From contig NZ_CP085301.1 in NCBI RefSeq assembly GCF_020700235.1, positions 3,757,468 to 3,821,467 on the forward strand: a DNA stretch of 64,000 nucleotides, given 5' to 3'. Shown here piece after piece: positions 58,502-64,000 of this stretch (positions are counted from its first letter, which is position 1; every line of letters starts with the position of its first letter). Under the pieces are notes generated by a model. That model did no database searches and was not told the DNA's origin. It saw only the letters and a list, made by a program, of their open reading frames with translations. Position numbers and translations under genes: made by a program. Source of the DNA: Haladaptatus pallidirubidus (GTDB lineage: Archaea > Halobacteriota > Halobacteria > Halobacteriales > Haladaptataceae).

Positions 58502-58996
58502 ATGGCGCTCGAACTCGTATCCGGGGTAATCCTCTCGCTGTTCACGTTCGGAACCGCCATCTTCTACATCCTCTCCCGAATCGAGCGGTTCGTGTTGGCG
58601 TTGGCGTTCAATGAGGAGGCGGACGCAGTCGAGGATGACGACGTGCGGTTCGTCCATCGAGTAGTCAAGCACCTCATCCCCGTCCTCCCTCCGTCGTACG
58701 GATTCGTGATACTGTTCGGGACGGCCGCACTACTCTATCAAGGGTTCGAACGCGGTTGGAGTTGGCCTTCGGTGCTCACCATCGCGTACTACTGGGGCAT
58801 TTCGGGTTACTCCCTCGTGTTCGGAGATATCGTCGGAGCAGTCAATCGGGTGAAAAACACGTCGAGCGACGCAGACATACGGTCGGTGCGGCGCGGCGTA
58901 AGGGAACTCGTCGTTCAGCACCACCTCGGACTCGCCGCGAATCTCGGGGTCGTCGTCTTGGAATTCACACTCGTCGTCTGGTTCTCGCTCGGGTGA
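58502..58996 (+). CDS. Multi-pass membrane protein of the monooxygenase operon
   Basis: The 164-aa product has three to four membrane helices (GVILSLFTFGTAIFYILSRI, YGFVILFGTAALLYQGF, VLTIAYYWGISGYSLVFG, HHLGLAANLGVVVLEFTLVV) and acidic and basic loops between them. No family is recognised. It starts 2 nt after the monooxygenase stop, so it is the third gene of this operon. It could help substrate entry or anchor the monooxygenase to the membrane; nothing in the sequence proves this. Confidence 0.65.
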   Translation: MALELVSGVILSLFTFGTAIFYILSRIERFVLALAFNEEADAVEDDDVRFVHRVVKHLIPVLPPSYGFVILFGTAALLYQGFERGWSWPSVLTIAYYWGISGYSLVFGDIVGAVNRVKNTSSDADIRSVRRGVRELVVQHHLGLAANLGVVVLEFTLVVWFSLG

Positions 58997-59119
58997 GGAA
59001 TGCATTACGCGGATATCGATCTGGACTCTCACTCATCGAGCGCGAAAGGAAAGCGCAACTGCCGGAAGAAGAATTGACTATCTGAACGGAAGTATTTGCA
59101 CTGAAATGCCCGAATTTGG

Positions 59120-59386
59120 CTATCTGCTCTCCCGTTGCTCTACCTTGTTCAACTCGATGAGGAGCCTGAAAACAGCCTTCACCAGATTCGAATCCACGTC
59201 GAATCGCTCCGCGTTCTCCCCTGCTCTGTCCATCACCTTCTGTTCTTGCCCCTCGTCCGTCGTCGGAATGTTCTCGATGGATTTCACTCGCGCCACCGTC
59301 TCCGCGACGTAGGTTCGCCGGGCGATGAGTTCCACGATTTCGCGATCGATGGACTCTATCTCGTCGCGGAGTTCCGCGAGGTTCAT
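59120..59386 (-). CDS. aroQ: Chorismate mutase, AroQ type
   Basis: Chorismate mutase makes prephenate, the substrate of TyrA (42513-43268). The 88-aa helical product has the AroQ elements LAELRDEIESIDREIVELIA with the catalytic Arg, then TYVAETVARVKSIENIPTTD and VFRLLIELNKVEQRESR. ATG 59386 overlaps the stop of the shikimate kinase gene by 4 nt. A GTG further up (59422) or ATG 59449 would give a longer N terminus without family support. Monofunctional, as is common in haloarchaea. Confidence 0.9.
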   Translation of the reverse strand: MNLAELRDEIESIDREIVELIARRTYVAETVARVKSIENIPTTDEGQEQKVMDRAGENAERFDVDSNLVKAVFRLLIELNKVEQRESR

Positions 59387-60291
59387 ATCGTTCGGGTCCC
59401 GTCTGTTTGCGTCGTCGTTAGCCACGTGGTGCCCTCCAGTGACTCCCACCTTTCTTGTACTCCCTCTAAAACCTCCCGTCCCCCGACGGCGACGAAACTC
59501 GGACCGGTGCCCGAAAGTGAAACACCATCGACATCCGGCAGGGCGGAAACCAGCGGGTCGGTCGAAAAGCCGAGCGCGCCGCAGAACGCAAATCCGTTGA
59601 CGGTCATCGCTCGACCGTAGTCGCCGTCGAGCGCGAGGTCGGCGACCAGTTCGGCCAGCGGCGCGATTCGCCGACAGCGCGACACGTCCGCATCCGCAGA
59701 GAAGGCTCGCTCAGGGGGGGTAAAGACGAGCACGTCCCACGAAATCTCGTCCCGAGCGAGGAGTTCGTCGCGCTCGTTGTCGGTGACCGTAATGCCTCCG
59801 AGCATGCTCGCGCTGGCGTCGTCGAACGCTCCCGTCGCGGTCACGCCGACATCGCGGGCGGCCCGCACACCCAGTCGGCAGGCGTCTTCCCGATTCATTA
59901 TCGCGTCCTCTCGCCCCACCTCCACATCGAGTGCTGCCAGGGTTGCCATCACGGTGGCGTTCGCGGCGGCGCTCGAACTTTTCAGCCCGGACGCCATCGG
60001 AACCTCGCTTTCTGTGCGAACCGTCGCACCGAGCGACGAATGGTCGTCGAAGGACGAGCCTTCGATGACGGACGGATCTCCGTCGGCGGATTCGAGAACC
60101 AGTTCGACACAGCGCTCGATGAGTCGCGTGTCGGCATCCGGTGCGGTCGCGATTTCGCCCCGAATTACTTCCGAGTCGTCCAGTGAGACCTCGGCTGTCG
60201 TGTAGGCGTCGATGGCGAACGCCGACCCGACGCCCGTGGCGAGTGCGTTGAGTACGGTTCCGGCGGCGGGTGCTGTGGCGCGTCCGTTCAT
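59383..60291 (-). CDS. aroK: Shikimate kinase, archaeal GHMP type
   Basis: The archaeal enzyme belongs to the GHMP kinases, unrelated to bacterial AroK. The 302-aa product has the GHMP ATP motif as VPMASGLKSSSAAANATVMA (near 98-117). AGTVLNALATGVGSAFAIDA at the N terminus is also typical, and ALPDVDGVSLSGTGPSFVAV contains the C-terminal GHMP motif. It phosphorylates shikimate in the chorismate route. Together with aroQ it forms an overlapping two-gene aromatic unit. Confidence 0.9.
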   Translation of the reverse strand: MNGRATAPAAGTVLNALATGVGSAFAIDAYTTAEVSLDDSEVIRGEIATAPDADTRLIERCVELVLESADGDPSVIEGSSFDDHSSLGATVRTESEVPMASGLKSSSAAANATVMATLAALDVEVGREDAIMNREDACRLGVRAARDVGVTATGAFDDASASMLGGITVTDNERDELLARDEISWDVLVFTPPERAFSADADVSRCRRIAPLAELVADLALDGDYGRAMTVNGFAFCGALGFSTDPLVSALPDVDGVSLSGTGPSFVAVGGREVLEGVQERWESLEGTTWLTTTQTDGTRTI

Positions 60292-60348
60292 GGCCGCGCT
60301 TCGCAGGGTGTCCGCTTCAGGGTGGCGGTAGACGCAATTCGTGACGGC

Positions 60349-61428
60349 CTACGTTGCGGTCGTTTCGGTCTGTCCGTCCGTCTGCTCGTCGGTAGGGTCG
60401 CTTAGCTCACCGATGACTTCCTCCAGCGCGTCGGTCGCGGTGACGAGGCCGACGACTTCGCCGTCTTCCAACACCAGCGCGAGCTCCTGATTTTGAACCT
60501 GAAACAGGTCGACCGCGTCGCTGATGGTGGTGTCGGCCGCGATGGTCATCTGCGGATGCGCAACCTCTTCGAGCGTGGTCTCACCCGACTTAAGTTCCCC
60601 GTCGGCGCGATACAGTGCCGGTATGTAGATGTTGCCGCGGTAGTCCGAGAGCGATTCCCCGACGAGTGGGAATCGCGTGAGCGTGCTGTTTTTCACGCGT
60701 TCGAGGTTTGCCTCGAGGGAATCCGTTGTCGAGAGCGAAACGATGTCCTCGCTCGGAATCATGATGTCTCGAATCGGAATTTCGCCGATTTTGAGGGCGT
60801 TCATCACTTCTTGGTAGCGTTCGTCGGCGACATCGCCCTGTTCGAGCACGTCCCCGAGTTTGTTTCGAAGGTCGGCGCGCGATTCGATGGCGTCGGTTTC
60901 GGCGTCTTTCCACGCACCCGTGATTTCCACGCCGAACAGTCGCAGGGTCCATTTTGCCACTCCGTCACCGAGCGTGATTACCGGGGCGATAGCGCGGTAG
61001 AACCAGTACAGCGGCGTCGCTCCGTACCGGCAAACAAACTTCGTGCGTTCAACTCCGAGATACGTTGGCGTCTGTTCTCCGTGTGTTAGGTGAAGAAGAT
61101 TGATAATGAGAAACGCGATGAGTGCCCCTGTCCCAATTGATGCGAGTGCCGTGTTTGCGAATAGCGGCTCGAAGATGGCTTCCAGCGCCGGTTCGGCGAC
61201 GATACCGACCGCGATACTGGACGCGGTGATACCGACTTGACAGCTAGTCAAGTACAGTTCGAGATTGTCAGTCATTTCCCACGCCCGCCGCAGACCGGGG
61301 GTGTCGAACTCTGATTCCGGATACTGACGAACCCGAGTGAGTGCAAATTCGATGGCGACGAAGAAGGCGTTCGCCAGAATCAATAGCAGTCCGGCGAGCA
61401 GTCGCACGGCTATTATGGTAGATTCCAT
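60349..61428 (-). CDS. CNNM/DUF21 plus CBS-pair transporter (HlyC/CorC type)
   Basis: The 359-aa product has an N-terminal DUF21 membrane domain with about four helices (LLAGLLLILANAFFVAIEFA and YLTSCQVGITASSIAVGIVA, the usual NAFFVAIEFAL motif). A cytoplasmic CBS pair follows (from about 205, IPIRDIMIPSEDIVSLSTTD; LVLEDGEVVGLVTATDALEE). There is no C-terminal CorC/HlyC domain. CNNM proteins move Mg2+ (also Co2+), gated by nucleotide on the CBS pair. Start ATG 61428 is preferred to 61569. It is divergent from the DUF5796 gene. Confidence 0.88.
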   Translation of the reverse strand: MESTIIAVRLLAGLLLILANAFFVAIEFALTRVRQYPESEFDTPGLRRAWEMTDNLELYLTSCQVGITASSIAVGIVAEPALEAIFEPLFANTALASIGTGALIAFLIINLLHLTHGEQTPTYLGVERTKFVCRYGATPLYWFYRAIAPVITLGDGVAKWTLRLFGVEITGAWKDAETDAIESRADLRNKLGDVLEQGDVADERYQEVMNALKIGEIPIRDIMIPSEDIVSLSTTDSLEANLERVKNSTLTRFPLVGESLSDYRGNIYIPALYRADGELKSGETTLEEVAHPQMTIAADTTISDAVDLFQVQNQELALVLEDGEVVGLVTATDALEEVIGELSDPTDEQTDGQTETTAT

Positions 61429-61535
61429 TGGTCGGCAGTACCCGACCCAGTTATTTGATTCCCGCGGCCGGTGTTGAACTGAAAGATGTATCGGGGAACG
61501 CGGGTCTTTTCCCCGTCCCCGCCCAAACGCGAAGT

Positions 61536-61964
61536 ATGAGCGTCCGGAGCGACATTTCCCCCGATACACTCGGCGTCGAACTCACAAAGGACGGTATCGT
61601 CGTCGAATACACCGACGGACGAGAAGCATTCTACAACGGGGTTCCGAAAAAGGTACAGGACACCCTCAGAACCCAACCCGGTAAACTTATTCAAGTTCTC
61701 GTCACCGACCCGACCGAGACGGAGGGCGTCATGACCTACGTCAACGACCGGGACACACACGACGAAATCCTCGACTCGACCGGTGTCGGGCGAATCATCA
61801 TAGAACCGGGCGAGGAAGAAGAGCTATTCCCCGGTGTGACGGTTCGCTCGGAAGGCTACGCGGTCGAAGTCGAGGCGGATCCGGAAATCGCCCGCGGTCG
61901 CGTCTTCGTCTTCGAGGAGGACGAACTGGGCGAGCGCTCGTTCGAGTTCGTCAACGAGGGGTAA
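61536..61964 (+). CDS. DUF5796-family protein
   Basis: The 142-aa product matches the haloarchaeal DUF5796 family: MSVRSDISPDTLGVELTKDG, TDGREAFYNGVPKKVQDTL and VLVTDPTETEGVMTYVNDRD. A short GEEEELFPG turn follows near 90. The protein is acidic and beta-rich. No function has been assigned to the family. The start is set by the conserved MSVRSD; the frame upstream is not acidic. It is followed 1 nt later by the next gene. Confidence 0.82.
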   Translation: MSVRSDISPDTLGVELTKDGIVVEYTDGREAFYNGVPKKVQDTLRTQPGKLIQVLVTDPTETEGVMTYVNDRDTHDEILDSTGVGRIIIEPGEEEELFPGVTVRSEGYAVEVEADPEIARGRVFVFEEDELGERSFEFVNEG

Positions 61965-61965
61965 G

Positions 61966-62214
61966 ATGCCCCTCAAAAAGCGTTGGCGGTCGCTCGACAG
62001 GGCGGCAGTCGGGAGCGCCCCGGAACGGTGGGGGATGTACGAACTCGGTTCCGACGGCGAAATAGAGACCATCGACAGCGGCGTCCTGCGCGACGAACTG
62101 AAAACCGAGTTGGCCTACAGTGGGGCCGAACAGGTTCGCTGGGAGGCCTGTCAGTCGCGCGAACACGCGGAACGATTGGCCGACGAACACCGCGAACGGG
62201 CGGAATTAGACTGA
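61966..62214 (+). CDS. Conserved small haloarchaeal protein (DUF7508-like)
   Basis: The 82-aa product (MPLKKRWRSLDRAAVGSAPE at the start) has GMYELGSDGEIETIDSGVL in the middle, then a helical acidic end (CQSREHAERLADEHRERAEL). I recall such proteins as DUF7508 with unknown role. The ATG lies 1 nt after the DUF5796 stop, so the two are co-transcribed. Its end overlaps the convergent membrane microprotein by 9 nt. Confidence 0.72.
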   Translation: MPLKKRWRSLDRAAVGSAPERWGMYELGSDGEIETIDSGVLRDELKTELAYSGAEQVRWEACQSREHAERLADEHRERAELD

Positions 62215-62382
62215 ACTTCGTTCCGCGTGAACCGCCATGAATACGACCGAAAGCAGAACCAGCACCAAAACCGCGCTCATCATCGCAATTTCACCGAGAC
62301 TGACGACAACGCCGACCAACAGCGCGGCGATGAGCGTGAGGAGGGAAATAATTGCGGTCAGATAGGTTTCGATTGCGGACAT
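62206..62382 (-). CDS. Fifty-eight-residue two-helix membrane microprotein
   Basis: Read from ATG 62382, the frame gives 58 aa: MSAIETYLTAIISLLTLIAA continuing into LLVGVVVSL, a short GEIAMM loop, then SAVLVLVLLSVVFMAVHAE. Two clean helices, no other feature. Its stop (62206-62208) lies inside the end of the convergent DUF7508-like gene. Too short for most gene callers; the clear hydrophobic pattern supports it. Function unknown. Confidence 0.62.
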   Translation of the reverse strand: MSAIETYLTAIISLLTLIAALLVGVVVSLGEIAMMSAVLVLVLLSVVFMAVHAERSSV

Positions 62383-62553
62383 TCATCTAATTTTCTGCGG
62401 CCGGGGCCTAAATTTGTCGAACCGAATTGATCACGACACGGAATCGACTTTCGTGCCTCTTCGAACGGTTCGGTATGAAAGAAACGCTGAATCAGTTACT
62501 ACTCGGAAATGGGGCGATACCGCTCGGCCTGTTGGGTATCGCGTCGTGGAGCG

Positions 62554-63468
62554 TCAGTTCGCGGACGACGACACTCGCTTTTCATCGGCATCTTTCCATT
62601 CGCCCATCCCTGCCGGGTCCAAATGGATGTGAACGTCGCCGACTTCGTCACGCGACATGAGCGCGTTTCTGAGGTCGGTTTCGATGTCGTGGGCTTCGAC
62701 GAAACTGTGGTCTGCCGACACCTCGGCGTGGAACTCGACTTCGTAGACGGTTCCGGCGTGATACACGGTAAAGTCGTGAACCCCGTGAACGTCGTCGTGG
62801 GTTCGAATCTCGTTCCGCAAGTTCTCGCGGACGTGTTCCGGGGCGGCGGAGTCGATGAGGTAATCGACGTTTTCGCGCGAAACTTCGATACCTTGGTTGA
62901 TAACGAGCAGACTAACCAATCCGCCTGCGATTGGGTCGAGAATGGGATATCCACCCGCCATCCCCGCTACGCCGACGACCGCCGCGCCGGTCGTATAAAG
63001 GTCGTTTTTGCTGTCGGCGACCAGTGCGGATAGGCCGGGTGATTGGACTTCCCGATTGACGCGTTTCGTGTACCAGTAACAGAAGTAGCGGTCGGCGAAC
63101 GCGAATCCGAGCGCCGCCACGAGGTAAATACTGTAGTGCGATTCGGGAGTGGAAAGGATCGTCTGCCACGCGTCGGCGAGCAGTTGGAGACCGAGGAGGA
63201 TGAGCATCCCGCCGACGAACAGGGCGGTAAGGGGTTCGACGCGTTCGTGTCCGTGCGGGTGATTCTCGTCCGGGTCTTCGAACGAGAGGCGACCCCAGAC
63301 CAACACCACCGCGCTGGCCAACAGGTCGGCGACGGAGTGGGCGGCGTCGGCGACGAGCGCGAGGCTTCCGAACGCCAGTCCGAGTCCGCCCTCGACCACG
63401 ATTTTGAGGACGTTCGTGATGACGTTGATCCACGACGCTTTGAGAAACTCGGTGCGGTGGTCGGCCAT
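62554..63468 (-). CDS. Cation diffusion facilitator (CDF) metal exporter
   Basis: The 304-aa product has the CDF membrane domain with six helices. The metal-site pair is seen in LVADAAHSVADLLASAVVLV (H-x-x-x-D in the second helix) and LVADSKNDLYTTGAAVVGVA, where a His-x3-Asp of Zn2+ transporters is Asp-x3-Asp. The His-rich loop is ENHPHGHERVEP. A cytoplasmic domain with histidines follows. Asp in place of His at the second site is seen in CDF members selecting Mn2+ or Fe2+, so those ions are likely. The substrate is not proven. Confidence 0.88.
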   Translation of the reverse strand: MADHRTEFLKASWINVITNVLKIVVEGGLGLAFGSLALVADAAHSVADLLASAVVLVWGRLSFEDPDENHPHGHERVEPLTALFVGGMLILLGLQLLADAWQTILSTPESHYSIYLVAALGFAFADRYFCYWYTKRVNREVQSPGLSALVADSKNDLYTTGAAVVGVAGMAGGYPILDPIAGGLVSLLVINQGIEVSRENVDYLIDSAAPEHVRENLRNEIRTHDDVHGVHDFTVYHAGTVYEVEFHAEVSADHSFVEAHDIETDLRNALMSRDEVGDVHIHLDPAGMGEWKDADEKRVSSSAN

Positions 63469-63607
63469 TCGTCCGTTACTTTTCGGCCACGATTATGAAT
63501 ATGGTCATTAGAGTTAACAAACCACGGTTTTGAGCGAATCTAAAAATACGTTTCGTGCCGGTGAAGAGGCCTGAAACGAGCGCTCGTCGAGAACCTGTCC
63601 TTGTTCG

Positions 63608-63754
63608 CTACAATATTCGTCGGCTCATGATGAGGAATCCGACCACAACCAGTCCGATTCCCCAATAAACCGAAGGGTAGGGGAGCCATCTCAGGAGGAG
63701 TGTGACGACGCCGGACGTAAACAGAGACCAACCGATAGTTGTGTCGTATCCCAT
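63608..63754 (-). CDS. Forty-eight-residue membrane microprotein
   Basis: Read from ATG 63754, the frame gives 48 aa with two hydrophobic stretches: WSLFTSGVVTLLLRWL and YWGIGLVVVGFLIM, ending SRRIL. Positively charged residues follow the second helix. No family. The start is not backed by a ribosome site, as expected for a leaderless gene. It is too short for standard callers. Confidence 0.5.
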   Translation of the reverse strand: MGYDTTIGWSLFTSGVVTLLLRWLPYPSVYWGIGLVVVGFLIMSRRIL

Positions 63755-63827
63755 AGAACGTAAAGGTCGGCGAGCCCTTTCAATACTTTGCCTGCGCGAA
63801 TCGAAAATAGTCGGTCGGCCGAATCAC

Positions 63828-63962
63828 CTACTGGATATAGGAGGGGTCTTCCGCGTCGCAGTTCGTCTCGTGCTGTTTAGCGTCTCCTCGATCGTCGAAC
63901 AGCAACCCGCACTCCTCGCAGCGATACCACGTTTGGTCGTCGCGCTGGGTTTGAGTCACCAT
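63828..63962 (-). CDS. Forty-four-residue C2H2-type zinc-finger microprotein
   Basis: Read from ATG 63962, the frame gives 44 aa with a C2H2-like finger: YRCEECGLLFDDRGDAKQHE, in which Cys15, Cys18 and His31 are ligands, followed by TNC (Cys35) in place of the last His. It ends DAEDPSYIQ. Such single-finger microproteins (DUF7128-like, from memory) are common in haloarchaea. The pattern is strong. Function unknown. Confidence 0.72.
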   Translation of the reverse strand: MVTQTQRDDQTWYRCEECGLLFDDRGDAKQHETNCDAEDPSYIQ

Positions 63963-64000
63963 AATTGAAATCAGGTCATCCTCGGACAAATGCGTTTCTG

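Noticed and set aside
54273..58996. A defence island at 54-59 kb
   Set aside because: No nuclease, methyltransferase, helicase, TIR, SIR2 or toxin-antitoxin genes; the content is a transporter, regulators and oxidation enzymes.
62475..62660. Frame starting MKETLNQLLLGNGAIPLG at 62475
   Set aside because: The first 30 residues look plausible, but the rest runs antisense through the CDF gene and becomes Ser/Arg-rich. Not supported as a gene; at most a short remnant.

Overview
The window is a stretch of chromosome from a halophilic archaeon (class Halobacteria). The DNA is G+C-rich and the predicted proteins are strongly acidic. Several genes have a TATA-like hexamer 30-31 nt before the start codon, as expected for leaderless archaeal transcripts. 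Many families are archaeal or haloarchaeal: GHMP-type shikimate kinase, RibL, CofD, archaetidylserine synthase, HalOD1, bacterio-opsin-activator HTH proteins, DUF5796, AlaX and a RecJ-like DHH protein. The genus cannot be fixed from the sequence; the feel is Haladaptatus-like, but that is a guess. There is no rRNA, CRISPR array, insertion sequence, origin or complete mobile element. One tRNA (Gln, TTG) is present.

Layout. 0-5 kb: the end of a family B DNA polymerase, then sufCBD with a perfect palindrome touching the sufC start codon, then a ferritin-like gene coupled to an unusual DtxR-family regulator. 5-9 kb: tRNA-Gln, a tiny ORF with a perfect ribosome-binding site, a lipoprotein, small unknown genes, a metallophosphoesterase and AlaX. 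9-12.5 kb: HD protein, LysE-type exporter, and a manganese-type module (DtxR/MntR regulator, its own palindrome, GDT1-family exporter). 12.5-19.5 kb: Tat-exported beta-helix protein, JAMM peptidase coupled to RibL, DHH-S1 protein, secreted lamin-tail/phospholipase-D protein, small proteins. 19.5-25.2 kb: HEAT-repeat protein, archaetidylserine synthase, then a tightly overlapping operon cofD / Dus-like / CitG-like / DUF447. 25-34 kb: lipoprotein, HD hydrolase, amidohydrolase, UspA, and a carboxylase / unknown / biotin ligase set. 34-45 kb: M24 peptidase, an aldo-keto reductase with a membrane-anchor extension, DMT exporter, ATP-grasp ligase, an unexplained 774-bp gap rich in inverted repeats, a flavin monooxygenase, two tandem SnoaL-like genes sharing an upstream element, tyrA and an Rsm22-like methyltransferase. 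45-54 kb: SurE, a PAS/GAF/HTH_10 sensor-regulator, a three-gene HalOD1 microprotein operon, Na+/H+ antiporter, nucleoside phosphorylase, beta-carbonic anhydrase, DUF2243. 54-59 kb: an accessory patch with a cytochrome P450 remnant, an ACR3/BASS-type transporter and an HTH_10 regulator divergent from DoxX-monooxygenase-membrane protein. 59-64 kb: chorismate mutase and shikimate kinase, CNNM/CBS transporter, DUF5796, CDF metal exporter and microproteins.

Themes. Metal homeostasis recurs: Fe-S assembly, ferritin-like protein, two DtxR regulators with different ligand sets, GDT1, CNNM and CDF proteins. Similar 14-bp palindromes at sufC and at the MntR-like gene suggest related DtxR-family operators. 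Aromatic amino-acid genes (tyrA, chorismate mutase, shikimate kinase) lie in two places. The best candidates for undescribed biology are the divergent ferritin-DtxR pair with the suf operator, the duplicated SnoaL genes with their conserved element, the DoxX/monooxygenase/164-aa membrane-protein operon, the HalOD1 microprotein operon and the inverted-repeat gap at 39 kb.
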